The notes below the pieces were generated by a model that was not told the origin of the DNA, did no database searches, and saw nothing but the letters and a program-made list of their open reading frames with translations. The position numbers and the translations under genes are program-made. DNA of 64,000 bases from Gammaproteobacteria bacterium. Lineage in GTDB: Bacteria; Pseudomonadota; Gammaproteobacteria; Steroidobacterales; Woeseiaceae. The DNA lies in NCBI GenBank assembly GCA_029862045.1, contig JAOTYE010000003.1:62001-126000 (forward strand), read 5' to 3'. This document shows, piece after piece, positions 37,305 through 45,802 of the stretch; position 1 is the stretch's first letter, and each line of letters begins with the position of its first letter.

Positions 37305-37694
37305 GTGAAACTGAGAATTCGTGACAATTCAGTTCGATTGCGACTGACGCGTGCCGAGGTGGATACGCTTCACAAGGAAGGAATCGTGAGCGCGTGCACC
37401 GGATTTCCGGGCGGACGCGAATTCCAGTACAAACTGGAAAGTAGTCCCGCAAGTGTCAATCCAGGAGCATTTCTGTCCGAAAACGTCATGACCGTGCGTC
37501 TGCCTGAGGCCATTGTACTTGCATGGGCGACAAGCGATCAGGTATCGATCGATGGCGAGCAGCTCCTTGACGATGGCGAAAGGGTCAGCATTCTCGTCGA
37601 GAAAGATTTCGCTTGCCTTACACCACGCGAAGACGAGGATGAGTCCGACATGTACCCGCATCCGGAAGCGGAGTCCGGCGACGGTCAATGCTGA
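37305..37694 (+). CDS. DUF7009-like small protein
   Basis: Protein of 129 aa starting MKLRIRDNSVRLRLTRAEVD, the beginning seen in DUF7009-type proteins, which are short and of unknown function. The body has beta-rich alternation (FQYKLESSPAS, VMTVRLPEAIVLAWATS, ERVSILVEKDF) and a charged C-terminus (REDEDESDMYPHPEAE). No signal peptide or membrane segment is seen. It overlaps the DUF2461 gene by seven bases, so the two are translated together, and it diverges from the TSUP gene. Confidence 0.7.
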   Translation: MKLRIRDNSVRLRLTRAEVDTLHKEGIVSACTGFPGGREFQYKLESSPASVNPGAFLSENVMTVRLPEAIVLAWATSDQVSIDGEQLLDDGERVSILVEKDFACLTPREDEDESDMYPHPEAESGDGQC

Positions 37695-38389
37695 TGCCGG
37701 TCCCGCGATACGCCACGTTTGAGCCCGAAACGCTCGCATTCCTCGAGGAGTTGGCGGCGAACAATAATCGTGAGTGGTTTAAGGAGCACAAGACCCGCTA
37801 CGAAGAACACGTGCTCGACGTAGCGCTGCGGTTCATTCAGTCGATGCAAGACCCGCTGCATGAGATTGCACCGCATTTCGTCGCACAGCCAACGCGCATC
37901 GGCGGGTCGCTGATGCGCGTCTACCGGGATACGCGATTCTCGAAAAACAAGTTACCGTACAAAACCAATATCGGCATCCAGTTTCGCCACGAACAGGCGA
38001 AAGACGTGCATTCACCGGGGTACTACGTGCACATCGCTCCCGAGCAGGTGTTCATTGGTGTTGGCATGTGGCGTCCCGAATCGGATGCGCTGCGTGGTAT
38101 TCGCGAACGAATCGCCGCGAAACCTGCCGCATGGCGCCGCGCCGTGGGCGACAAGGGATTTCGACGCCACTTCAAGCTCGGCGGTGAATCGTTGACTCGT
38201 CCACCGCGGGGATTCGATAAAGATCACGAACAAATTGAGGACATCAAGCGCAAGAGCTTCATGGGCGTCAAGGAGTTACGGCCTGATGAACCACTTGGCG
38301 CGCAATTCCAAAAAAAGGTGGAAACGGCGTTCAAGGCGGCGACACCATTCATGCGGTTTCTATGTCAATCTGTCGGTGTACCGTTTTAG
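37688..38389 (+). CDS. DUF2461 family protein
   Basis: Protein of 233 aa of the DUF2461 (TIGR02453) family. ETLAFLEELAANNNREWFKE opens it; RVYRDTRFSKNKLPYKTNIG and SPGYYVHIAPEQVFIGVGMW are the diagnostic core. The family is widespread in bacteria and fungi and has no proved function. It has no export signal. Translation probably starts inside the tail of the DUF7009-like gene. It ends 15 bases before the acetoacetyl-CoA synthetase gene, so the two small genes might be on the aacS transcript. Confidence 0.85.
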   Translation: MLMPVPRYATFEPETLAFLEELAANNNREWFKEHKTRYEEHVLDVALRFIQSMQDPLHEIAPHFVAQPTRIGGSLMRVYRDTRFSKNKLPYKTNIGIQFRHEQAKDVHSPGYYVHIAPEQVFIGVGMWRPESDALRGIRERIAAKPAAWRRAVGDKGFRRHFKLGGESLTRPPRGFDKDHEQIEDIKRKSFMGVKELRPDEPLGAQFQKKVETAFKAATPFMRFLCQSVGVPF

Positions 38390-38404
38390 AGGGCGATCGC
38401 GAAA

Positions 38405-40342
38405 ATGCCCGAAAATCCGATTCTCTGGAGCCCAGCAAACGAACAAAGGCAGGCGACTGCCATGTATCGTTTCATGCATCAACAGGGATTCGATCGCTAC
38501 GACGATCTCTACCGGTGGTCGATCGATAATTCGGCGGCGTTCTGGGAAGCACTCTGCGAATTCTGCGACGTTCGTTTTGATACGCCGGCAGACAGAATAC
38601 TATCGCGACCCGACAGCATCATGGACGCGGGCTGGTTTGCTGGCAGCGAACTGAATTTTGCAGCACATTTGCTGCGTGAAACTGGTGAGCGTGCCGCCAT
38701 TATTTTTTGTGGCGAAGATAGTAGTCGACGGGAATTGAGCTTCGATCAATTGCGTGCATCGGTTGCGGAGGTCGCGGCCGGACTTCGGGATGTTGGTGTA
38801 GAGAAGGGTGATCGGGTAGCCGGATATTTGCCAAATTGTCCCGAAGCAATCATTGCGATGCTCGCCGCATCCAGTATTGGTGCGATCTGGTCGTCATGTT
38901 CGCCGGATTTCGGTATCAATGGTGTTGTTGACCGATTTGGCCAGATAGAACCAAAAGTGCTGTTCGCAACCAACGGTTATTTCTACAACGGCAAGCGAAT
39001 TGATGCATTGCCAGTCGTCGCCGGAATCGTCGACGCGATACCGGGCATCGCCGCCACCGTGATCGCACCGTTTCTCAGCAACGGCGACGGGTCGATGCTG
39101 ACCGACAACGCGATTACGTGGGACGACTTTCGGGTTGCCGGCGCAGAGCTCGATTTTCAGCCTGTCGAATTTGATCACCCGCTGTACATCATGTACTCGT
39201 CCGGCACGACCGGCGTACCCAAATGCATCGTGCATGGGCACGGTGGCTCGCTGTTGCAACACCTCAAAGAGCATGTGCTGCATACGAATATCTCGGCTGC
39301 CGATCGACTGTTCTATTTCACAACGTGTGGCTGGATGATGTGGAACTGGCTGGTCAGTGGCCTCGCGACGGGCGCCACGCTGGTGCTCTACGATGGTTCG
39401 CCGTTTTTCGATGATGGCCACGTACTCTGGAAGATGGCCGAACGCGAGCGTGTCACAGTATTTGGCACAAGCGCCAAGTACATCTCGGCGCTCGAAAAAG
39501 CCGGTATTCGGCCGGGTGATCGCTATCGATTGCCGGATCTCCGGGCGGTTCTTTCGACAGGCTCACCGCTCGCGCCCGAGAGCTTCGACTTTGTGTACGA
39601 CGCGATTGCTGCGGACCTGCAGCTCGCGTCAATAGCCGGTGGCACAGACCTCCTGAGCTGCTTTGCTCTAGGCAATCCGATACTGCCGGTTCGCCGCGGA
39701 GAACTGCAGTGCCGTGGTCTTGGCATGGCCGTGAAGATATTCGACGACTCGGGCAAAGCGGTCATCGAACAGCATGGCGAGCTCGTGTGTACGCAGCCAT
39801 TTCCGTCCGCGCCGGTTTGCTTCTGGAACGATACTGACGACGCACGATATCGTGCCGCCTATTTTGAACGCTTTCCAGGTGTCTGGTCGCACGGAGACTT
39901 CGCAGAACTCATGCAAAGTGGTGGTCTGGTCATCTACGGTCGTTCGGACGCCGTCCTGAACCCGGGTGGCGTGCGCATCGGCACCGCCGAGATTTATCGA
40001 CAGGTCGAAAAACTCGATGAGGTGGTCGAGAGCATCGCGGTCGGGCAAAACTGGAACGACGATGTACGAGTCGTGTTGTTCGTTGTGCTTCGTTCCGGGG
40101 TTGAACTCGACGACGAACTGCGTGAGCGGATTCGCTCGGTCATTCGAAAGAATACGACGCCAAGGCACGTCCCGGCGAAAGTTGTTGCGGTTACGGAAAT
40201 CCCGCGAACGAAAAGCGGCAAAATCGTCGAACTTGCAGTACGCTCCGTGGTGCATGGAGAAACCGTCAAGAACACCGAGGCTCTCGCCAACCCTGAAGCC
40301 CTCGAGAATTTCCGCAACATTGCCGAGCTCAGCGAAGCGTGA
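38405..40342 (+). CDS. aacS: Acetoacetyl-CoA synthetase
   Basis: ANL-superfamily adenylating enzyme of 645 aa, the usual length. [20 protein letters not shown] is the P-loop core A3, [20 protein letters not shown] is typical of acetoacetate-CoA ligases, [21 protein letters not shown] is the A8 hinge, and [17 protein letters not shown] carries the acyl-adenylate lysine. It activates acetoacetate with ATP and CoA, for ketone-body or leucine breakdown or for feeding BKACE-type acetoacetate into metabolism. It begins after two small DUF genes and is followed 12 bases later by a thioesterase. Confidence 0.93.
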   Translation: MPENPILWSPANEQRQATAMYRFMHQQGFDRYDDLYRWSIDNSAAFWEALCEFCDVRFDTPADRILSRPDSIMDAGWFAGSELNFAAHLLRETGERAAIIFCGEDSSRRELSFDQLRASVAEVAAGLRDVGVEKGDRVAGYLPNCPEAIIAMLAASSIGAIWSSCSPDFGINGVVDRFGQIEPKVLFATNGYFYNGKRIDALPVVAGIVDAIPGIAATVIAPFLSNGDGSMLTDNAITWDDFRVAGAELDFQPVEFDHPLYIMYSSGTTGVPKCIVHGHGGSLLQHLKEHVLHTNISAADRLFYFTTCGWMMWNWLVSGLATGATLVLYDGSPFFDDGHVLWKMAERERVTVFGTSAKYISALEKAGIRPGDRYRLPDLRAVLSTGSPLAPESFDFVYDAIAADLQLASIAGGTDLLSCFALGNPILPVRRGELQCRGLGMAVKIFDDSGKAVIEQHGELVCTQPFPSAPVCFWNDTDDARYRAAYFERFPGVWSHGDFAELMQSGGLVIYGRSDAVLNPGGVRIGTAEIYRQVEKLDEVVESIAVGQNWNDDVRVVLFVVLRSGVELDDELRERIRSVIRKNTTPRHVPAKVVAVTEIPRTKSGKIVELAVRSVVHGETVKNTEALANPEALENFRNIAELSEA

Positions 40343-40354
40343 GGACGACCGCTG

Positions 40355-40870
40355 ATGGCGGATAAGCAAATCATCGGCATTGAGGTCAGTCGCGGGCGCG
40401 TCCTGCCCGGCTGGATCGACGTCAATGACCACATGAATGTCGCGTATTACGTGCTCGCATTCGACGGCGGCGTGGACGCGCTGTGGGATCGCTTCGGCAT
40501 TACCGACGAACACATCCAGGAAATGAAGAGTTCGACGTTCGCCGTGGAATCCCACGTGATCTACCGGCGTGAACTCAAGCTGGATGATCCGTTCATTGTG
40601 ACCGCACAGATTCTCGCGTTCGATGAAAAACGCATCCATCAATTCCAGCGCCTGTATCATGCCGAGGGGCTTTTCCTTGCAGCGACGGCGGAGTGGATGA
40701 ACCTGCATGTTGATCTTGTAACGCGGCGCGTTGCGCCCTGGCCAAAGGCAATTCTCGAGGATATACAAAAGGTCGCGAACACACAGGGCGACTGGCCATA
40801 TCCACATGAGGCAGGGCGCCAAATGAGAGTGCCCAGACCCATATTCACTGTCGGGGGCGCAGCGGCATGA
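40355..40870 (+). CDS. Hot-dog fold acyl-CoA thioesterase
   Basis: Hot-dog thioesterase of 171 aa. LPGWIDVNDHMNVAYYVLAF carries the catalytic/active-site DVNDHMN motif of 4HBT-type enzymes; HVIYRRELKLDDPFIVTAQI continues the fold. The sequence resembles betainyl-CoA thioesterases linked to carnitine dehydrogenase, but no carnitine genes adjoin, so the substrate is open. It overlaps glpK by 4 bases (ATGA), following aacS by 12 bases. As it lies just after an acetoacetyl-CoA synthetase it may clear acyl-CoA by-products. Confidence 0.82.
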   Translation: MADKQIIGIEVSRGRVLPGWIDVNDHMNVAYYVLAFDGGVDALWDRFGITDEHIQEMKSSTFAVESHVIYRRELKLDDPFIVTAQILAFDEKRIHQFQRLYHAEGLFLAATAEWMNLHVDLVTRRVAPWPKAILEDIQKVANTQGDWPYPHEAGRQMRVPRPIFTVGGAAA

Positions 40871-42354
40871 GCGGTCATCTATTGCTCGCGATTGATCAGG
40901 GCACGAGTAGCAGCCGGACAGTCATTTACGATCATGCAGCCACCCCCGTCGCCAGCGCGCAGCAGGAGTTTCCACAAATCTTTCCGCGGCCGGGCTGGGT
41001 CGAGCACGACCCCGAGGTGATCTGGGGGTCAGTGCAGGACGTCACGCGCCAGGCTATGCACGAAGTCGGTGCCGGCGCTGCGGATATCACGGCGATCGGC
41101 ATCACCAATCAGCGCGAGACGACGCTGATCTGGGACCGCGACAGCGGCGCATGCGTGCACAATGCAATCGTGTGGCAGGACCGCCGTACCGCATCACTAT
41201 GCGAGCGGCTCAAAGCGGACGGCGCTGAATCGATCGTCATCGAAAAAACCGGGCTACGACTCGACCCGTATTTCTCGGCAACGAAAATCGCGTGGCTGCT
41301 CGACAATGTTCAAGGGGTTCGTGAACGGGCGGCCGCCGGCAGGCTCGCATTCGGTACCGTGGATTGCTTTTTGCTTTGGCGCCTGACCGGCGGGCGGGTG
41401 CATGCTACCGACGCAAGCAATGCGTCGCGGACGATGCTGTTCAACATTCATTCGCAGGAGTGGGATGACGAGCTGCTGCAGCTGTTCGACATTCCGCCGC
41501 AGATCCTGCCAGCGGTCCTGGATTGTGCGGCCGAATTCGGCGTAAGCGATAACGACATGTTTGGTGGTGCGATCCCGGTGTGTGGCATGGCTGGCGATCA
41601 GCAGGCTGCTCTTATCGGCCAGGCGGGCTTCGAAAAAGGTACCACCAAGAGCACTTATGGAACCGGTTGTTTCGTTATCGCCAACACTGGCAGCGAAGCG
41701 CTGGCGTCAAGCAACAAATTGCTGACGACTGTAGCGAGCCGCATTGATGGCAGGGTGACCTACGGCCTCGAGGGCAGTGTATTTGTTGCCGGATCTGCGA
41801 TGCAGTGGTTGCGCGATGAGTTGCGTATCATCGATTCGGCGCCGCAATCCGAAAACATTGCACAGGCTACCGGCATTGTTGACGACGTCTATGTCGTGCC
41901 GGCTTTTGCGGGACTTGGTGCGCCATACTGGGACCCGCACGCGCGTGGCGCGATACTCGGTCTCAGCCGCGGCAGCGGACGCGATGCAATCGTTACGGCG
42001 ACTTTGCAGGCGGTCGCTTTTCAGACGCGAGACCTAATTGATGCGATGTCGGATGATGGCATCGCGCCTTCTATTATTCGCGTCGACGGCGGCATGGTGG
42101 CAAACGGCTGGTTCCTGCAATTTCTTGCCGACATTCTCGGTATTCCGGTCGAACGTCCCAAAAATGTCGAGTCGACCGTACTCGGCGCTGCCTATCTTGC
42201 CGGCCTGCAATGCGGCGTCGTTGCATCGATCGATCAAATATCCGGGCTGTGGCAACGTGACGCGCTATTCGAACCGCAAATGGCGGACGAGCGGCGAGAG
42301 CAACTCCTGGCGGGTTGGGCTGCTGCTGTCGCCAGCGTGAGAGCAGGCGAGTAG
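40867..42354 (+). CDS. glpK: Glycerol kinase
   Basis: FGGY sugar kinase of 495 aa, usual length of GlpK. AIDQGTSSSRTVIYDH and FPRPGWVEHDPEVIW start it, ITNQRETTLIWDR, MAGDQQAALIGQAGF and KSTYGTGCFVIANTG form the nucleotide and substrate sites, and RVDGGMVANGWFLQFLADIL is the FGGY C-terminal signature. It phosphorylates glycerol to glycerol-3-phosphate. The glycerol facilitator and G3P dehydrogenase are not adjacent. Two bases after its stop the zinc-ribbon kinase gene starts, which ties the protein-kinase cluster to this transcript. Confidence 0.95.
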   Translation: MSGHLLLAIDQGTSSSRTVIYDHAATPVASAQQEFPQIFPRPGWVEHDPEVIWGSVQDVTRQAMHEVGAGAADITAIGITNQRETTLIWDRDSGACVHNAIVWQDRRTASLCERLKADGAESIVIEKTGLRLDPYFSATKIAWLLDNVQGVRERAAAGRLAFGTVDCFLLWRLTGGRVHATDASNASRTMLFNIHSQEWDDELLQLFDIPPQILPAVLDCAAEFGVSDNDMFGGAIPVCGMAGDQQAALIGQAGFEKGTTKSTYGTGCFVIANTGSEALASSNKLLTTVASRIDGRVTYGLEGSVFVAGSAMQWLRDELRIIDSAPQSENIAQATGIVDDVYVVPAFAGLGAPYWDPHARGAILGLSRGSGRDAIVTATLQAVAFQTRDLIDAMSDDGIAPSIIRVDGGMVANGWFLQFLADILGIPVERPKNVESTVLGAAYLAGLQCGVVASIDQISGLWQRDALFEPQMADERREQLLAGWAAAVASVRAGE

Positions 42355-42356
42355 TC

Positions 42357-43643
42357 ATGCTCAGAGCGAGACAAAAAGTCGACAAGTACAAGATTCTGGG
42401 TCGTATCGCATCGGGACCGCTGGCCGATGTCTATCGCGCCTTCGACACGATCCAGAAGACTCGCGTCGCACTCAAAATTCCAAAGTCCGGCGACCACACC
42501 GGGGAAGAGGAATTTCTGCACGAGGTACGGGTAGCGACCAGGCTCAAACACCCGAATATTTTGTCCGTGCTGAACGCGACTTATATTGACGACCGTTTCG
42601 TTATTGCAATGGAGCTTGGTGATGAGTCGCTCGCCGATCGGCTCGAGCGACGTATTTCGACCGCGCGCGCGATGGATCTTGCGGCTCAGGCACTTGCAGC
42701 GTTGGCACATGCCCACGAGCGCAAGATTATTCATTGCGACATCAAGCCAGAGAACTTCATCCTGTTTGCGGGCAATCAGCTCAAGCTCGCCGATTTCGGT
42801 TTTGCGAAACTCAGCTTGCGCACCCTCAAGGCGTCGGGATCGGGGACGATTGATTACATCGCCCCGGAACAGGCAATGGGCCGGCCGAAATTTCAATCCG
42901 ATGTATTTTCGATGGGGCTGGTCCTGTACCGCCTTTTCTCCGGCAAGTTGCCCGAGTGGCCATTTGGCTGGCCGATGGTCGGTCACGAGCAACTGATTGC
43001 AAGAGTGCGGCCGGAATTCGCGGAGATGCTGAAAAAGGCGATTCAGCTCGATCCAGCCAAGCGCTATCGGGACGCGACCCAAATGCAGGCCGCGTTTGAG
43101 CGCCTGCGCAGCCATGCGCGCCGGCAAAAACGAACGAAAACGAAAAACGGCGGCCGCAGCGGGTCATCGTGGCGGCAGTTGCAGTGGCGCGAGTTCCAAA
43201 GAAAGTACCGCAAGGCGCTGTCAACCGGACAACAATGCCGGCGTTGCGAGGGTCCGGTCGCCGAAAGCATGCAGGCCTGTCCCTGGTGCGGTTTCGATAA
43301 TCCCGCAAGAGGATCGGAATCCTCGCTGCCGTCCAGCTGTCCGCGTTGCGAACGTGGTGTGAAGAACGACTGGAATTACTGCTCCTGGTGCTACGGGCCG
43401 GGATTTGTCGAGGAAACAAGCCGCCGCTATGCGGACAAGCGCTACCAGGCACGTTGCAGCAATACACGGTGTCGAGGGCCGCTGATGCCGTTCATGCGCT
43501 ATTGTCCGTGGTGCCGGACTAAAGTACGACGCCCGTGGAAACTCGCAGGCAGCAGACACTCCTGCAAAGCCTGCAAATGGGGAATAGCAAGAGAGTTCTG
43601 GAATTATTGTGCGTGGTGTCGCGAGCCCGTGCGCCGCGAATAG
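42357..43643 (+). CDS. Ser/Thr protein kinase with four C-terminal zinc ribbons
   Basis: Protein of 428 aa. Residues 8-250 are a Hanks-type kinase: phosphate loop around IASGPLADVYRA, Lys40 in VALKIPK, catalytic Asp128 in HCDIKPEN, Asp147 of DFGFAK and IAPEQA. The catalytic residues are intact, so activity is likely. A basic linker (KRTKTKNGG) leads to four zinc-ribbon-like units with Cys pairs 294/297+308/311, 328/331+342/345, 367/372+383/386 and 403/406+418/421. No transmembrane segment is seen, so it acts in the cytoplasm. The ATG was chosen since it gives the kinase fold start. It precedes a PP2C phosphatase by 23 bases: a writer-eraser pair for the cluster that follows. Confidence 0.9.
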   Translation: MLRARQKVDKYKILGRIASGPLADVYRAFDTIQKTRVALKIPKSGDHTGEEEFLHEVRVATRLKHPNILSVLNATYIDDRFVIAMELGDESLADRLERRISTARAMDLAAQALAALAHAHERKIIHCDIKPENFILFAGNQLKLADFGFAKLSLRTLKASGSGTIDYIAPEQAMGRPKFQSDVFSMGLVLYRLFSGKLPEWPFGWPMVGHEQLIARVRPEFAEMLKKAIQLDPAKRYRDATQMQAAFERLRSHARRQKRTKTKNGGRSGSSWRQLQWREFQRKYRKALSTGQQCRRCEGPVAESMQACPWCGFDNPARGSESSLPSSCPRCERGVKNDWNYCSWCYGPGFVEETSRRYADKRYQARCSNTRCRGPLMPFMRYCPWCRTKVRRPWKLAGSRHSCKACKWGIAREFWNYCAWCREPVRRE

Positions 43644-43666
43644 CGTGACGTCGCTAGAGGTCCTTA

Positions 43667-44515
43667 ATGTCTAATCTCCCTGATGACATCGTGTTGCTGG
43701 ACGGCGCCGCCGAGCCCGATCAGCGCCGTGCGTCTGTTGGCGGCGGGAGCGTCATCGCCTATACGTGTCGATCGCCGGACAAGGAGTCTGAGAACGAGGA
43801 CACCGTGGCGATCATTCCCTACGGCCCACAGGCGGCCGTCCTGATCGTTGCCGATGGTGCCGGCGGTCTGCCCGCCGGAAAGCAGGCATCGCTTACCGCG
43901 GTCAATTCGTTGATCGAGTCAATGCAAGCCGCGATGGCTGAGACGATGTTGCTGCGCACTGCGATACTCAACGGCATTGAGGCGGCCAATCTGACGGTAC
44001 AGAATCTCGGCAATGGATCAGCGACGACGATGACGGTTATCACGATCGAAGGTCTGACGGTTCGCGCTTATCAGATCGGTGATTCAGAGGCGATGGTCGT
44101 TGGCCAGCGTGGCTTGATCAAGCTGCAAACGACCGCGCATTCGCCGACGGGATTTGCGGTCGAGGCGGGCTTTCTTGACCAGCGAGAAGCATTGCATCAC
44201 GCAGAGCGCCATCTGGTGTCCAATTTCATGGGCACGGCCGATATGCGCATCGATATTGGTGCCGAATTGAAACTGAAGCCGCGTGACACGATCCTGCTGG
44301 CCAGCGACGGACTGATGGACAATGTGCACGTGGATGAGATCATTGAGAGGATTCGCAAAGGTCCGCTCGACGTTGCGATGCAGGAGGCGATCAGGCTCGC
44401 GCAGCGGCGCATGGCTGGTGCATCGGCGGGCCAGCCGAGCAAACCGGATGATTTGTCGTTAATCCTGTTTCGCAAGCCTTACCGGCCGGCCGCGCGCCGG
44501 CCGGTACAAATTTAA
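43667..44515 (+). CDS. PP2C-family Ser/Thr protein phosphatase
   Basis: Protein of 282 aa with the PP2C core: SENEDTVAII (metal-site Asp), LIVADGAGGLPAGKQAS (the DGxGG site), AYQIGDSEAMVV, LLASDGLMDNV, and PSKPDDLSLILF (last metal Asp). All metal residues are present, so it should dephosphorylate Ser/Thr-P proteins with Mn2+/Mg2+. No membrane segment is seen. An AGAGGT site precedes its ATG. It forms a pair with the zinc-ribbon kinase and probably reverses its action and that of the second kinase on FHA-bound partners. A long GC hairpin lies over its last codons. Confidence 0.9.
   Translation: MSNLPDDIVLLDGAAEPDQRRASVGGGSVIAYTCRSPDKESENEDTVAIIPYGPQAAVLIVADGAGGLPAGKQASLTAVNSLIESMQAAMAETMLLRTAILNGIEAANLTVQNLGNGSATTMTVITIEGLTVRAYQIGDSEAMVVGQRGLIKLQTTAHSPTGFAVEAGFLDQREALHHAERHLVSNFMGTADMRIDIGAELKLKPRDTILLASDGLMDNVHVDEIIERIRKGPLDVAMQEAIRLAQRRMAGASAGQPSKPDDLSLILFRKPYRPAARRPVQI
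44480..44506 (+). terminator. Perfect 10-bp hairpin at the 3' end of the phosphatase gene
   Basis: TACCGGCCGG pairs perfectly with CCGGCCGGTA around a 7-base loop inside the last coding codons. The tail (ACAAATTTAAC) is AT-rich but not a T-run. It may end or attenuate transcription between the kinase-phosphatase pair and the lipoprotein genes, or stabilise the first mRNA. Confidence 0.45.
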
Positions 44516-44728
44516 CAATATCAGCGATTTAGGGGCCTTTCTCTAGGCGACTGCGGTTCTTGCAGCACTGTGATAAGAGGTGTTGATCGCGCGCTGGCCA
44601 CGTATTATCGTCGACATTGACACGCAGCTGCGGACGGAGTCCGTCGCGTCGGTGATTCCAATGGAACTCCGCCACGCGTTTGGTGCTCCAAACCCTAGGC
44701 AGTCCTTGCGACAGAGAGGGTCAGGACG

Positions 44729-45793
44729 ATGAAATCAAGTCAGTCATCCACGTCGGTTCCCAGTTGGATCAAGCCACTCCTGTTCATAGTGTTTGCTGCT
44801 GTTGTAACAGGTGCGTGCAAAGAACAGTCGTCATCATCGAGTGGCGGCATGTCCTCCCCACCAAGCGGCGGCATGCCGGCTCCACCCGGCGCGCCAGCTC
44901 CGCCAGGTGGCGGAATGCCGACGCCCCCATCACCAAGCGGTGGTGGCATGCCAGCGCCCCCATCACCAAGCGGTGGCTCTGACGGTGACGGTGGTATGCC
45001 CGGAGGCTCTGAAGGACCAACGGGTAGCTCCGGCGATTCAGGCGGTTCGGGCGGAGAAGTCGGCAGTTTTCCCGCCGGCGGTGATGAGTCAGACGGCGTT
45101 CCTCCGCCGCCAAGTTCGAGTGGCGGCGGCGCTGACGGCGACATGTCCGGCGACTCCGGAGACGGAGGCGACGCCGAGAGCCCAAGTGAGTGGGAGGACG
45201 AAAGCAGTTCTGCGGATAGCGAATGTGGCGATACCGGATCCTTACCCGGGGGCGTGGGCGGCATGGGACAGGACGGTGAGTGCATCGGTGGCGGCGGTGG
45301 CGGCGGTTCATCCGAGTCCGCAAGTGACAGTGCCGAAGGCGGCACGCAGGGCACCGGGGGCGCGGGCAGCGTCGGCGAATTCCCGGAAGAGAGCGCAGCC
45401 GAGCGGGCTGAACGGCTGGGCCGCGAGCTCGATGAGTCGATCGGCGGTTTCGACGAGGCGCTGTCGGAAGAACAACGTGAAATTGCTGCGGTAGGACGCA
45501 GCACAGAAGGATTCGGTGAGGGCGCGACGGGCGCCGGCGGCGGCGGCATCATTCTTGGTGAACAGTCTGACGGCAACAACCCCGTATCGGTGGCAAATAC
45601 CGGTATGTCGCGCGAGTCTCCGACGGCCGGGATGACAGAGCAGGAGATTCGCGAGCGTACGCCGGAGGATATTCCGATTTTGGTCGACGACGATATTATC
45701 GCCCGACAGCTGCGTGAGGCTGCGTTGGCCGAAGATGACCCTGCGCTGCGTGACCGGCTCTGGGAAGAGTATCGAAAATACAGCGGTATTTAG
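44729..45793 (+). CDS. Gly/Ser/Pro-rich lipoprotein
   Basis: Protein of 354 aa that I cannot assign. Residues 15-30 are a signal segment ending in a lipobox-like VVTGAC, so it is probably lipid-anchored. Residues 31-215 are almost all Gly, Ser, Pro, Asp and Glu, with PAPPSPSGG-type repeats (an 11-residue unit repeats in the DNA with a 33-base period), a disordered linker that could span the periplasm. The C-terminal third is ordered and helical (AERAERLGRELDESIGG, TEQEIRERTPEDIPILVDDD, then DDPALRDRLWEEYRKY), a possible docking part. It opens the second block of the cluster after a 213-base gap that contains TTGACA at 44617-44622 with no clear -10. Confidence 0.72.
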   Translation: MKSSQSSTSVPSWIKPLLFIVFAAVVTGACKEQSSSSSGGMSSPPSGGMPAPPGAPAPPGGGMPTPPSPSGGGMPAPPSPSGGSDGDGGMPGGSEGPTGSSGDSGGSGGEVGSFPAGGDESDGVPPPPSSSGGGADGDMSGDSGDGGDAESPSEWEDESSSADSECGDTGSLPGGVGGMGQDGECIGGGGGGGSSESASDSAEGGTQGTGGAGSVGEFPEESAAERAERLGRELDESIGGFDEALSEEQREIAAVGRSTEGFGEGATGAGGGGIILGEQSDGNNPVSVANTGMSRESPTAGMTEQEIRERTPEDIPILVDDDIIARQLREAALAEDDPALRDRLWEEYRKYSGI

Positions 45794-45802
45794 GACTATG
45801 AT

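Noticed and set aside
42357-44515. Classic TerY-P/tellurite resistance triad
   Set aside because: Kinase and PP2C fit, but there are no TerC, TerD or TerZ genes and the vWA proteins are membrane-anchored and 10 kb away.
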